The position numbers and the translations under genes were made by a program. A stretch of DNA of 64,000 nucleotides from Hedera helix (taxonomy: Eukaryota > Streptophyta > Magnoliopsida > Apiales > Araliaceae): assembly GCA_947179155.2 (NCBI GenBank), contig OX359282.1, positions 31,042,221 through 31,106,220 of the forward strand, written 5' to 3'. Shown in pieces: positions 35,209 through 49,459 of the stretch. Numbering within the stretch: the first letter of the stretch is position 1; each line of letters begins with the position of its first letter. Under the pieces are notes generated by a model. That model ran no database searches and was not told the origin of the DNA. It saw nothing but the letters and a program-made list of their open reading frames with translations.

Positions 35209-36612
35209 TGGATTCTGACGCAGTCTCGAATCCTTAACGCAATCCAACGACTGCGTCTTTACGATATCCACACGAACACTCCGCGAATCGTCTCACGATC
35301 TGCAGCAAAAGGAACCGCGGTACTAGCCACCAAGATCTGGATTTTCGAATTATTTTTCTCTCTACCTTCTTTCTGAAAGCGGCTAGGGTTTTAGTTTTTG
35401 TTCCATACGTGATTAAGACTACTGATATATCATATATATAGTAGTTAATAGGAATTAACCAAAACCTAATTTAATTAGAAAAATAAAATCCAAATTTATA
35501 TAAATTATATCTTAATTAAGTCTAACTTAATTAATATACATATATATAAATTATTCTATTAATTTAAATTCGTAATTTTAAATACTATCAATCATATTGA
35601 TATATTTAAATACTTACAATTTAAATTAATTCATTTTTAAATACGTTCTAAGTGTGTGACCCTATAAGTTATTATTATGTTGGCAATAATTTTAAAATCA
35701 TATTATAAAATTATAAACAGTGAGCGACATCTAGTAATGCATCACTGCTACCCAAATAATAATAAGATCGGTGATTCGATGCAACCTTTTTGTGACTAAT
35801 GTTTCAATGCAATTTAATCCTTTTAACCTCGACATCCTAGATTAAACTCGAGGCATAGAAAGTGTCATACTCTTCATAATTTAATCTGAGTTTTCTTGAT
35901 CAATGAGTAGAATATATATGAAACAAATCAATATTTGAGCATGACCATGCATTTCATAGTCCTACTCAATCAAGAGGCCTATGGATATCACCCCTAATAT
36001 ATAGGAGGGTTAAATTCTATCTAGATCACTCATATTCCTCACATGATTCATGATGTACCCAATAATCACCTTTATTGTCCACTCTATTAAAGGTGACATT
36101 TGATGATACCAATTACATAAATTCTCGTGTAATAATATAGTGATCTCAGGTCGGAAGATCATTACATCATTGTTACTATGAGAATTTCTTATGACACTTT
36201 GCATAATGCTCCACATAGAATTCTCATGGTGGGTCAGTCCAGTACATTGTTCTCTAACATGTACCTATGCATTGACTCAAATATTTCATATATTTATGAC
36301 CAATGAGATTTGGCCATCAGTCAATCCACATACTAGTCTCAATGCATCATTGTTGTCTAATTAACAATGATACTCGACTAGGGATATTTAAGAGCAATGA
36401 TACTAATTGTAATTATATAATCTCATGTTCAAGTCATATACTTGAAGCTATATAATTCGTATCACTATTCTAAGGGATTTTATTATGCTAACATTTATAT
36501 AACGCAGTAAATGCAATCATAATAAAATAATCCATTTATTCAATCAAATATAATATCAAAAATGTTAAGTAATTACATCAAATAATTAGCCTCTAGGACA
36601 TTAACTCTAACA
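35209..36612 (-). repeat. Copia-like 3' LTR, T2
   Basis: Duplicate of 13283-14696 with scattered substitutions. The same purine tract adjoins on the right. Confidence 0.5.
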
Positions 36613-39301
36613 ATTTTCTCCCTTCAGTGGAACTCACATGAATAAAAAATAAATTATTATTATATATAAAGTTATTTGTTTTATTATAATATAATATATA
36701 AAGTTATTTATTTTATTCTGAAATATTATAATATAGGTTTTGTTTTATTATGAAATCAGATGAATGAATTGAAACTGACGTACCCCTTTTATAATCAGAT
36801 TCCTCCAAATTCAAAATTGGTATGCCACCTACCGCACCCACCTCTTCTTTTTGTCAAACCGAGTGTGCACTTTCTTACCCTAAAAATTGATTGATCGGTT
36901 GAACAATTTAACTCACACTTTTCTTTTCCTTTACTGATATATTATGAGTATACTTTGAGTGTTGTGAGGCTACTCTGATGTTTTGGTAAAGCCAAAAGGA
37001 GTGCAAGAATTTCTCAAATGAGTCTTTTATTAAAAGAGTAATATTCGCACAAATACTCACTTTACACGGTATTCACAAATCTTCTTTTATAAGACTTTTC
37101 CTTTAGAATATTTATTTTGAAAAATTTCCTTTGGAAGATTCTATTTTGAAATATTATTTCAAAAACTATTTTGAAATTATTATATTTTATTCTATACACT
37201 ATACAAATTTATATTATAAAAACACTTTTGACAATTTCATAATATACTAGTTAGTGTACACCGTGAAATTTATATGTGGTAGTTACGAATTATATTATAA
37301 ATATATAGGTTGGTCCATTACATTTAAAGCAGTCTCTTTTCACGTGATAAGGTAAGTGATATTATTTTATTTCATATTCTTAAACTTATTATGGTAAGTA
37401 TTGTTCGATAAAATTTCTGAAATGATTAATAGTTTGCGCTTCATTTAAAATTATTTCACATGAACCTTCTTATTTACCTGAACCTTTCTATCGAATTTTA
37501 ACTGTTATTTTTGAACTATGGATCTTGAATATCATTCTTGAATTTGACTCTACATCATGTTAACAATTTGGACATTTTTTGACTCTGGACAAAGTAAAAT
37601 TTGTAAACTTCTAATGTCTATTATTTATCATATTATCCTCTTTCTTTGTCATCATTTATATCACTATTATCAATTCTAATCATCAAGAATAAACTTGTTG
37701 TGAATATCTTTGGCCTGGATGCAAAGATAATATAATTGATGAATATATATGGCCTGTGGCACAGATGATGGTATGATTGGTGAATGTCTTTGGCCTGGGG
37801 CAAAGACGATATGATTGTTAAGTGTCGTTTAGGACACGTGCTTAAAGTTCTTTTTGACATGGAGGAAAGAAAAATCGTTGTTTGGCATGATCATGAGCAG
37901 TGGTGTTTCATATGATAAAAGTAGATGATGCTTTTTCTGAAAAAAGAGAAGTTAGTAGACAATATAGTTTACATGATTCTTCTAATGGATTGCTTATTCC
38001 ACTGCAGATATTTGTTGAAAACTTATTATCTATTATATTCTATCATTCCGCTATAATTGTTGATTTAAAATTTGTTACCTATTGTATTCTATCAGGAACT
38101 CATCACTGTTGAAAACTATTGATAATTTATTCATCATTATCTTAGTCATTGTATTATTTATTGAGTTATTTGAGCTCACCGTTTCCTTTTTATTCTATTG
38201 TTCTTCAGCAAGAAATGAGAGAGTAGTTGGGTCTAGCCGAAGAATGGAGTGAATGTCCGAGTAAAAGCTGTAGTAGTCTTCATATATTGTAAATTAGAGT
38301 GACAATAATAGTGAAGACTTAGTTGTGTATTATTGAACATTGTATTGTTGTACTTGTACCGTGTTGTAATAGTTGTTATGTTTTTTTATGACTAAAGTTT
38401 GGGTTGTGTAGACCCTAATTTGGGAGCGTCACAGAGGGTGTATTATATTTAGATAATTTACAATTTTTATAGATAGTATCGTCTAAAGTTAAATAAAATA
38501 ATATTAATTTTGAATTTAAAAATATCTTAAACTATTTTAAAAAAAAATTAAAATTGATGCTATACTTTAGAACGAAGAGAGTTTAATTAATATACCGAGT
38601 CCGGCATATATTATATTATAGAATTTAATTTAAAACATCACCCTAAATTTGCTTTGGATAGTTCATCTCAGTAAAATTATTGCTATAATCTAGTGTCTTG
38701 GCCCAACGATTATTCTCACCCCTTGTGTACCAAGAGGATGAGTGTTCAAATATTAATTTGTGGTGACAAAATAATGTGTGAATTTAAATTAGCAAAAACA
38801 AAAAAAAAATGTGTTGTTACCAGCTGAAAATCAAGTGTTGTGGATAACTTGTCAACTGTTAATTAGTCATCCAAAATAGGAGAAGCACCTGTTGGCACTC
38901 AAACTCCTGAAAATCTGGTTCTTGTTCATCATTGACATTTCAATATATACTTGTCATTCTAGTATATAAGTACCAAGTATTTAACATTTTTTTTACTTGG
39001 TAACCTACAACTCAGTCAAGTCCTTAGATAAGGTATTAGTACAGGACCAAAAGCAGTTCATATAGGAACATTAACCAAAAACTAAAACATACTACTTGAA
39101 GACGTACTACCTCTTTTTTGGTTACTAAATGAACATAATTACGAAATTCTTGAAAGTCATAAATCAATTTTCAACATAAACATCGTGCACTTCATAAAAA
39201 CATATAAGATACTTCCACAATTATTTTCTTACATAAATGCATCTTTTTGTGGGAGCTGAGGATTCGCAACAAATTGTGCAAAACAGATGATCATTACTTA
39301 G
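36613..39301. other. Repeat-derived DNA and A3 downstream flank
   Basis: Counterpart of 14697-17383, with the chromovirus-like end GGGAGCGTCACA at 38433. No coding region is supported. Confidence 0.5.
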
Positions 39302-41816
39302 TTATTTCTTTGTTAAAGTGACAACTATATTAAAGCAATTAAGATCCTCCATTGATGAAACCTCAGCCAAATGATCTGCAAACCTAATGAATAAATCGTC
39401 GATAATAGAATCTCCGAAATGACCAGCCAGCATGGGTTCCATAAAAGCCCTTGTACCATCTGCCATAGTTTTTGCACTACTTATCTCGCCATCGTTCTCG
39501 CCAACGTTCCAATTCACTCTAAAAGTATGTAGCTTATCAAGATTAAAGGAGCCTTCATCCTGAATAATAGCCTCCACTTCGTCCTTGTATGGCAAATAGA
39601 TAGGGATATTGAATGAAAATAAATCGGCCTCTTCAACAATCCCCTGAAGGAAACCACGAAATGATCAATAAACTGTTAAACAAAAATATGTAACAAGCAT
39701 ATATGGTACTTAAGTACAATGTCGCACTATGAAATTAAAAATATTGAATAATAACCATATATTATTCCTGCTGATATTATCTAGAGCAAAAATGGTACTG
39801 TCGCAGAAAATACATATTTAACGATAACACTCAATATTTTATATTCTAACAATATAATTTTTGCTTTAGCTATATTATCAGTTAAAAAACTAGTTAAATA
39901 GTCTAGTTTCAATACCTCCTTTACCATGCCAGCAAGTGATTCTCCAAGCAGTTCGTAACGGCCCCATCCATCTTTGCTAGAGAAATCAGCGATGCTCCTA
40001 CCGAGCAATGTTAAAACCATTCGCCCACCTGGTACGATTTCCTGGGAGCGTAACCTCAGAAATGATGAAAAATCCCTCTGAAATTGCTTCAAGTACGCCT
40101 CAAACACGTCGGGACTCCCCGACACTAGATATATATTTTCCTTGTTATTTTCTAGCCCTTCAGGAACCTACCGTGTTATAATCAGGAACATTAATTAATA
40201 CATTATTAGGTGTGTATATATATATATATACAAAAACGTAACGTTATTTTTCTTATGTGCTTTCTTGTATTCCATGTACCAGGAAAAACTAAAAAACATG
40301 CTGCGGTGAACACATACAAACATCGGCACCTCTAAAAGTCGTCGCAACAGTGTGTACGTCTTTCTGTCGCATCAACATACCTTTTATCTGTTTTCGCGAA
40401 CGGATAAACAAACTATTGCAACATTATCAATGATGTAACTCTTTCGTGGCCTTATCCAATTTGTATGAATTTGCCTAGTAGGATATCTTAATTATAAGAT
40501 TATCATAAAAAAATTTAAAGTCTATTTTTAAATTCAAAATTAACCTGAATTAATACTCGTATTACTTGCATATATTTCAAAATTAGAATGTCCCTACATA
40601 GATCTAACAGCTTTATACAATATTATCAAAAAGAGTATCTCTTCAATGAAAGTTTCTTTTTACATACCCAAAAATGAAAAATACCTGAGACAGCCAATGA
40701 ACACTGTAAGAAGAATGAACAAAGTGTAGGCTGTTGCTAGGGAAAATCCTGCCATAGAATGAACCTGGCATTCCTGATATGAAACAAGGCCCGAATTCGT
40801 CTCCTTTTTCCTTCTTGAACTTGTCATAGAAAACTGGGAGTGATTTGAAAAGGTTGTTGAAGTCATTTTCCGGCAGATCATTTAGAGACACATGAAACTC
40901 CGGTACTCTCCGATTATTTTCCCGGCACAGATCATAAACTGCGTTGATAATATCGGAAACGGAGGAGAGGGTGTTAGGCCCCGAAGAGCAACCGAGATCA
41001 GCTATGTTAAAACACTTGGGGAAGGTTTCACTATACATATTCTTGATGGTCTCCGTTAATACGGGCCGTACCTTCGAAATCACTATTTTCTGAAAATTTA
41101 CATGAGTAAAATGTTTAGGGTGAGATAATAGATACTCCCACCGTTCTACGAGACGAGTCTGACTTGCAAAATTTGCAAAATCAGGAATGATTTTTTGTAT
41201 TGCTGATACTGTCACTAAAAATATATTTGTTTTAACAACATAAATTTACATGAGTAAAATGTTTAGGGTGAGATAATAGATACTCCTACCGTTCTACGAG
41301 ACGAGTCTGACTTGCAAAATTTTATTGCTGATACTGTCACTAAAAATATTTTTGTTTTAACAACATAAATTTAATTTATTTTGATGATATCAACCCCCAA
41401 AATTAGGGGCTTCACTCATTATATGCAATACATATTTAGTGGCAAAAAAGAAGAAGATTTTGTGACAATAAGTTAATTATTCGTCCCTTATAATAATAAA
41501 TGTGCCGATGTCACTAAATATGTATCGAAAATAATTACTTGATGTCTCCTCATCAAAAATTAGGATGAAGAATTTGTATCATGTCACTATCTACGAGTAG
41601 AAAGAAGATTTTTTTTTATAGAGAAAAAAAATTAACAAATGAGACTATTTTTGAAACAGATGGAGTAAGAGATGGACTATTTCTGTGTGAACTGTTTGAG
41701 TTTCTGTGTGAGAGAGACAGAGAGAAAGGGAAGGGAGAGACCTGAAGGATGGAGTTATTGGCATAGCTAGATTCACAATTGCCTGCATTCATGTAAAGAA
41801 CATTTGTGACCACCAT
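39302..41816 (-). CDS. SABATH methyltransferase A3, complete, with a Gly-to-Cys change in the N-terminal motif
   Basis: Third copy of gene A, 357 codons. Exons on the minus strand: 41742-41816, 40685-41089, 39916-40167, 39302-39643, with the same phase-0 splice sites as A2. Exon 2 encodes the same protein as A2. Exon 4 also encodes the same protein as A2. The notable change is in exon 1: the motif reads NAGNCESSYANNS, so Gly14 is Cys. That Gly lies in the conserved N-terminal G-x-G-x-x-S-Y segment next to the SAM and substrate pocket, so activity may be reduced or altered (inference). The intron-1 duplication is shared with A2. The downstream neighbour is T2 and the upstream neighbour is intact B3. 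Confidence 0.92.
41098..41364. repeat. Partial tandem duplication in A3 intron 1
   Basis: Same duplication as in A2 intron 1. Confidence 0.85.
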
Positions 41817-43123
41817 TTCTGCTACCTTTGCTTTCTCTTTGGCAATTGAGATTATTTAAGATCTTGGAAAGGGGTCCCATGAAGTTTTTGACCGAGTAGT
41901 CTGGCCTTTCAACCGAAAGAAAAACTAATTAAAAAAAGCCAAATTTGATAGACACTAGAGATTTTTTCGTAGTTATCCGTCCCTTGTAATAATTTTGCTG
42001 ATTTCATTAAATATGTATTTTTTTCCTTGGATATTTTAGCTAGATGAGTTGACTTTTAAAACTAAGATTGTATTATGTATCTTTGGCTATATCTGACCAC
42101 TATCCTTTCACAAGAACAACTTGTCAAAAAAATTGTTCATATAAGAAGTTTATTGTTCAGCTAGTAGATATAAGCCATGCAAAATCTATTCATTTCTATA
42201 TAAAGAGTCTCGTTTATTAAATTTTTTTTTATAAAAAAGTTATATTTTATTGATTATAATAAATAATAATATAATATTCTTAAATTTGTCAATTAATACT
42301 AAACAATTTATTATTTCAAAATCAAAAATAAAATAAAAATATATTCTCAATATTTATAAATTTTATAAATACGACTCTTTTCTTAGAATAAAATGAGCAA
42401 AGAGATGACTTGGCACCATTTGTTCCTTCAATAATCAAATCCTGAATGGAGTTGTAATTTGTGAAGAGATTCCGAATGACTTGGCACCATTTGTTACTTC
42501 AATAATCAAATCCTGAATGGAGTCGAATATTTGTAAGGGTTCGTTTAATGTGTGTTTTAAGAGTATTTTTAATAATGGTTAGAAATAAAATTTTAGATTA
42601 AATATAGTTTAAGATTTATCTTAGAGTTCCAGCAGTCAGATTATATATAGTCTGTGATTATATTTAATGGAAAAGAAAGACTAAATTAAGGAATGAGATA
42701 GTCTATGGACTATAATTTTAATAATATTTAAATGGAATGGTAGAAGATGATTGGAGCTTTTTTGAATTCATTGATTATTTTAATTCTTTTATATTATAGT
42801 CCACATGATAATCCATCTCTTGAAATGATTGAAGACTAAATGACATTTAATGATGTCATATGGACTAAATATAGTCCATAAAATAGTCCATCTGTTGAAG
42901 ATGCACTCAGAGCACATATTAAGCGCGAAAAATAAGAGAGAGAATTTATTAAATATTATTTTTTTATGTATTTGTATTGAATTTAATATATATGGTCGAT
43001 TAATATATTATTGAATTCAATACAAATATATAAACAAATAATATTATGCATTAAATTTCGTGTTTAATGTATCTTAAAGATACTTTCTAAAAAAATCTTA
43101 TTTGTAATAGGATAATAAGTTTT

Positions 43124-43168
<45 letters not shown>

Positions 43169-43297
43169 TGTGTGTGTGTGTGTGTGTGTGTGTTTGTGTG
43201 CAGATCTGGGCCATCTGGCTAGGAAGAGAGAGAGAGAGAGAGAGAGAAACAGACAAGTGCAAGTACCCAGACTGCTATTTTTCAGTCATACTACTCT

Positions 43298-43336
<39 letters not shown>

Positions 43337-45229
43337 TTTTGCTAATTAATTATTGCAACTATTATTTTTAGTTAAGACCCCTGCTATTTGTTTCTTATTA
43401 TATATATAGTCCATGACTCCATGTGCATGAAATATGCCCATACTTCCTCACATTTTCCCTGTTTTTTTGTCAAAAATTAAAATTAATCTTAAAATTATAT
43501 TAAAAATCAATCAAATATTAATAGAATTATATTAATAATTTTAATATATATGACAATTTTATAAAAATAGAGAAACCATATTTATAATTTAATTTCAATT
43601 TTTAAATCAATTCGAACCGCACCAATAATGTAGGATTATCTTGTGGGCACTTGATCATGTTTGCCAATGACCCTTCTCCCATTATGCAGCTATTAAAAGG
43701 TTACATCACCATCCCAAATGTGTTGCTTTCATCTCTATAATTAGTGACTTCAAGTAAGTGTCTTTTCATGATTTCGTATCCAGCCAACATGGGTTTTCTT
43801 AACTTAAAACTACTTAACATACAACTAAGCCCCGGCCAAAAGCTCTCCATTGAAATTAGCATGTCGAATTTTAAATAAAGGTAGCAGAAATATATGCACA
43901 ATAGAAACAAATTAGTCTCTCCATTCTATAATAATATTTTTTTTAGGAAAAAATAATTTATTTCAATTTATAGTACTCTTATATTTTTCATCTTTCAAGA
44001 ACTCTTATATTAGTAGTTCTCAATTTCTTATAAAAAGGTGAGGATGAAATTTTACACAAATTTCAATTATCAATAGATAATAAAGGACTTTTTAATCGGT
44101 GTACATAAAACTAAAACAACTATTATTATAAAATAGAGGAAGTAACATATAAATAAATTAAATCTATATTACTCGATTATAGAGGAATATTCTAGTATTA
44201 ATTTATCATTAGAGATAATAATAAATTATTTTCTCTATTTTATAATAATAGTCATTTTAATTTTATACACACAGATAAAGAAAATTATTTAATATTATAT
44301 TTTAATAATTGAAATTTCTGTTAAATTATATCACTATCCCTTTATGTGAAGTTGAAAATAAGTAATATAGAAGAGAGAATTTCTTGAAAATTAAGAGATT
44401 TTATGGGTAATATAATATAGTAAATAATTTATTCTTTTTAAAAAATACAAACAACAAGTAAATTAAAATAATATTTTTCCTAAAAATCTATTATGATAAA
44501 ATGAAGAGAGTACAAACCAAAAATAAATTAAATTAAAATTTTTAATTTTTAATTTTTTATTATTATTATGAAATGAAGGAAGTACTAGGACAAGTATAGG
44601 TAGACTATGTCAAACCTTATCAACTTGGGATTCAAAATTTTAGAATCTCTTGAAAAATAAGAGATTTTATGGGGGATAGCGTCTCCTCAAAACTAAATGT
44701 AATGTATTTTGGGCTTAGAATTTTTTTAGTAATTTGGTCTTAGATTTTATTAATATTTTAAATTTTATAAATTTGAGTTCATATTATATAATATAGAGTT
44801 TTTAAATTATTATATAAATATTATTTTGTATATAAATTATTATAAAATATAAAAGACATATATATAAATATATCGAACAAACAAAATTAGCCAAAATTAA
44901 TAAATTTAGATGTATATTGTACTGTTTTTCTTTTCATTCTTCTTTAATTTTCTGTGAGATTATTTAGGATATTTAATCTTAAATTCTAACAGAAACTTTG
45001 CACACACCATAAATTATTAAGGCTACGATAAAAGGTAAAGATTTTTTAAGCATAGAAGATTGGAAATGAATTGAAGAAAATGTCTTATCGATTGGCCAGT
45101 CCTGATATTTTTGACCAATCAACAAGATCACACACAACTACAAATTTTCTATCATATCATGCTGCAGCATATTGCTCAATATTAACGATCAACTTACTAA
45201 AATTATTCCTTACTTTTAAAAGAAGTTAA
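41817..45229. other. A3-B3 intergenic region
   Basis: Nearly identical to 19913-23309, including the MITE and microsatellites. No gene is seen. Confidence 0.7.
42626..42904. mobile_element. MITE in the A3-B3 intergenic region
   Basis: Same element and flanks as 20722-21000. Confidence 0.55.
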
Positions 45230-46969
45230 TTATTTCTTTGTTAAAGAGATGACTATATTGAAGTAATCTGGTTTCTCCATGGATGAATAGTTCTCCACAT
45301 GATCTGCAAACCTAATGAATAAATTGTCCATAATAGATACTCCAAAATGGCTAGCCAGCATGGGTTCTAGAAGAGCTCTTATACCATTTGCCATAGTTTT
45401 TGCACTCCTTACATGACCTTCATTTTCACTTGCATCCCAATTCAGTTTAAAAGCCTCTAGCTTATCAAGATTAAAGGAGTCTTCCTTCTGAATAATAGCT
45501 TTCACTTCATCCTCATACGGCAAATACCAAGGGATATTAAATGAGAATAAATCAGCCTCTTGAACGATCCGCTACGGGCATTAATGAAAGGATCAGCAAA
45601 AAAAAATTAATATATTATCCCACATACAATTTGGTAAAACTTTTTCTATGGCAACCATTATTTTCAGTAGATTAATGCAAAATTGACCCTTCAATTTTTC
45701 TCATGTTGTAACGATATCGTCTTTTAGTTTTCATAATTGTCAAACACCGTCCTTAAAGTACATATAATTGTTCAACCATGCTCAAGTTTTTATAAATGGT
45801 CATAGGTCTCCCGATAAGAGAGGTTATATTTATGAAAACTGGAATTTACTTTGAACAACAAAATGTACACCAAGGTGGGGTTAGACAGTTATGAAAATTG
45901 AAGGATGAGATCAGCACAAAATTGATAAACTGAAGGGTCGATTTTGCATTTTAGTTATTCAGTACCTCTTTCACCATGTCAAGAAGTGATTTTGCAAGCA
46001 ACTCGTAACGGCCACAAGCATCTTTGCTATAGGGGTCGGCGATACTCCTACTGAGTAACGTTAAGACCATACGCCCACCAGGTACAATTTCATGAGACCG
46101 TGCCCTTAGAAATGTTGAGAAATCCCTCTGAAATTGCTTCAAATAAGCTAGAAATACATCAGGAGGACTTCCCTTCGCTAGGTAAATATTTTCCTTGTTA
46201 TTTTCCAGCCTTTCAGGAACCTACAAATAATCTTTCTAAAATATAACATCAATTTTGACTTTTAAGACGTAAGTTTGAGACCATTTCAATTTCATTTACA
46301 TGGCTATTTAGATAAGTGAAAAATAAATTTAAAAAAATGATAAACAAACTTAAAACTACCTGAGAGAGCCAATGAAGGCTATAAGAGGAGTGAACAAAGT
46401 GTAGGGTTTTGGTAGGGAAAAGCCTCTCATAGAAAGAGCCTGGCATAGCCGATATGAAAGTACAAGACCTGCATTTGTCACCTTTATCCTTCTTGAGCTT
46501 GTCATAGACTGGTGCCAGCGATTTGAAAACGCTGTTGAAGTCATTTGCTGGCAAGTCATTTAAATACACATGAAACTCGGGTATTTTACAATTCCTTTGC
46601 AGGCATAGATCATAAACAACGTCGATAATATTGGAAACTGACAAGATGGTGTTTGGCCCGGAAGAGCAACCGAGATCGGCTATCTTTAAACAGTTGGGGA
46701 AGGTTTCATTATACATAGCTTTGATGGTGTCCTCTAATATGGGCCGTACCTCTGAAATCACTATTTTCTGAAAATTAACACGATTAAACTAATTAAGAAT
46801 CATAATTAATAAGACATGTATATATGATTCGCACTACCAGAATCTGTTGAATTAGCGACGGAAAAATTCGTCGCCGAAAAAGAGATAGAGAAACCTGAAT
46901 GATTGAGTTGCTGGCATAGCTAGATTCTCCATTGCCTGGGTTCATGTGTAAAACTTTTGTGACCGCCAT
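45230..46969 (-). CDS. SABATH methyltransferase B3, the only intact B-type gene
   Basis: Complete SABATH methyltransferase, 359 codons. Exons on the minus strand: 46895-46969 (starts MAVTKVLHMN), 46360-46767 (136 codons), 45966-46220 (85 codons), 45230-45571 (113 codons plus stop), all phase 0 with GT/AG borders. Motifs: NPGNGESSYASNS, Q25, SAM-binding IADLGCSSGPNT, FHVYLNDLPANDF, GSFYERLFP, SSYSLHWLSQ, QFQRDF, VPGGRMVLT, SFNIPWYLPYEDEV. It is clearly paralogous to A but diverged, with one extra codon each in exons 2 and 3. As in A, His precedes the conserved Trp (residue 158), so the substrate is not assigned. Exon 2 has no gypsy insertion and exon 4 no retroelement, so it shows the empty sites for both insertions in B1 and B2. 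A short CACTA-end-like sequence sits in intron 1. Confidence 0.93.
46832..46886. repeat. CACTA-end-like fragment in B3 intron 1
   Basis: CACTACCAGAATCTG followed by GCGACGGAAAAATTCGTCGC, an imperfect hairpin with the GCGACG motif usual in subterminal repeats of plant CACTA elements. No opposite end was found nearby. Confidence 0.45.
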
Positions 46970-47596
46970 TTCTTAGATATGGTTTCGGTGCATGTGGAGT
47001 TTATATAGACAGTTGTTATAGTCATCACTTGTGGCTTTGTAAGAATGATGAAAAATAAAATGTTAGAGAAATTTACCACCACATATTTAAGGTTTAAACA
47101 CAATTTAGACCTTCAATTTTTTTACTTTTTATAACTTGAATTAATTCTAATATTTCAACTTTAAGATATTAAATTTTAGTGTCTTTAATTAAATCTTTTG
47201 GCCATTTCAAAGGAAAATAACTTTAGAAGCACATAAAAATATAGGCACATTATTAGTGTCATAAAAAAATAAAAAATTAATACCAAAATAAACGATATAT
47301 ATACTTAAGACACTTAATTTTTTTAGATTAATGGAAGAATACTGTATTAAATATCTTTGGAAGTAGAAACAAAATTGTGCAAAATTTCATTACTACTCCT
47401 TTATGAAAGGTTAAGAAGTATTAATACAAGATAGAGAATTCTTGAGAAATGAAAGGTTACAGGGACTCAACTCTCCTCCAGACTTTACAACTCCATAGTC
47501 CTCCAGATTTTTATTGTCAACCGTACACCTGTCTAAATTAAATTTAGGGACAATATGTTGGCCTTTCTATGATTTAAAGTTCATTTATGCACAGAT
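46970..47596. other. B3 upstream region
   Basis: AT-rich, with a TATA candidate close to the gene. Nothing else was recognised. Confidence 0.5.
47000..47007 (-). promoter_or_regulatory. TATA box candidate for B3
   Basis: TATATAAA on the minus strand, 31 bases before the ATG at 46969. This would give a very short 5' UTR, so the true promoter may differ. Confidence 0.35.
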
Positions 47597-48181
47597 ACTA
47601 TAAAAAAAAAAAAGTCGTCTATCTACGATAGCATATTAGCGATCGAATTCGACCGTTGATATCGGTTACAGATTACCTGGTCACTGGATTCACATTAGCG
47701 TTCACCATCAACGACCGGATTATCAGCGATCAATAATAGCGATCGGCGCTGTCACTAAAATGACTCAGCTTCAGACTGACTTGGCGGCCACGTGGTTTCA
47801 CATTCAACGACCTACATTACTGACCGCATGTGGTTGCTGATACTATTGGTCGCTGAAAATATATCAGCAAAAGCATGCAGTCGTCGAAATATATCAGCGA
47901 CCGCGTGCGGTCATTGATACAAAAAAAAAAATCTCTATTTTGTGGATTTCCCAAAAAAAATTGTACATGTTTGTACCTGCTTTATATCCCAACATACAGC
48001 AGTTCATATATATATATATATATATATTAAGTCTCATACGTATTCATAATATCAACTAATTCATTCATTGTATATATATATATCTAGAAAGAATATATAA
48101 AATGCAATCCATTCGAATTGAAATATAAACTAACCAACGTAAGGTTTATATATAAAAGTGATCAGAATATAAATACCATAT

Positions 48182-49200
48182 CTATGCATATACTAATAAA
48201 AACGTAGAAACAGACGAATTGGAGAATACAAAAACGTCTCCATGCATCCTCGTCAAACAGGCCTGTAAAATAAAAGAATAAAACAATGTTAAATATATAT
48301 TAATTAAGGAATTTGAGTCATTGTAAGTACAAAGTGCTAAGATTACCTCGAAGCCATCATGCTGCTGTGCTACAGCCATCATTGCATATGCTAACTCATC
48401 TGCTCCCAAAGACTGCAGTTATGCATCCAGTGTACGAAGAAGCTCACGATCTTGATAGATAACTCTGACACAGTCAATAGCAGTATGCATCGTGTTTGCA
48501 TACCCTAATGTCTGAGTAGACTGCGTAGCAGAACTACCCATGCCACTGATAGACGATTGGCATCGTTGTCTTTGGCCTTTGACGTAATTTTTCTTCACAA
48601 CCGATGCCCTCTCTCATAATTCTTAATCTATTGGCGGTCGCAGGGTGCCAATAGGATATCGTTCGTCCATTAATGTTTTATAAGTATCTTGTCATCAGGT
48701 TAAAAATTAAATAAGTTATAATTAAATAATTAATTACGCTAAAGAATGACTGACGTCAAAAATTATAAACAATATATCAACTTATAAAAATTTACATGTA
48801 TTTGGAGCGCCTTTAGTATACCATCGCGGGTTGCCACGTACACATCTGACCAATGGATAAATTGACCCTGGGATGTAGCCTCTTACAAATATAACTCGGA
48901 ATCTATACGTACCTTGGCAGCAATATACTGCAACTGTGAGATATTGCCGCCCTTATAGGTGCCTTTTGCATTGTCACCTTTAGCTGCACCTAAGGCTCTG
49001 TTCGTGGCGGTAGTCTTGAGTCACTTAACTTAGCTCTCAAATTTTCAATGCTCACACATATAAGCCCATATTGGCTGCGCGCACCACTAGGGGAAATACT
49101 CATACATGTACTGCTTAGCCTCTTATAGATGGTCAATCTGAGCATTCTTCAGGGCTTTCTGTCTTTCTTTGTTCCGACATTAAGAGCCTAAAATAATTTT
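48182..49200 (-). pseudogene. CACTA second protein (transposase_24 type)
   Basis: Broken minus-strand coding sequence: KGTYKGGNISQLQYIAAKV near 48900-48980, then YANTMHTAIDCVRVIYQDRE and LGADELAYAMMAVAQQHDGF at 48350-48520. Similar proteins are encoded beside tnp2 in plant En/Spm elements. Multiple stops. Confidence 0.6.
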
Positions 49201-49459
49201 ATAAATTATGAATTATCACATTCTATTAAATTAAATGAATCCATAAATGAATACGTGAAAAGTCGGGCTTAATTAGCTTAATTAACTTAACTAACTTACT
49301 TTGTTATTTAGCCAAAGTACAAAATTTTGATCACGTCTAATTGAATATCTTTATCAATGATGCTGTTTTGATTTGCTTTTAACTCGTCATCGTATGATCT
49401 ATACATGTATTATAAATATTAACACATAAATATTTGAGATTGCAGGTTCAGATATAAAG

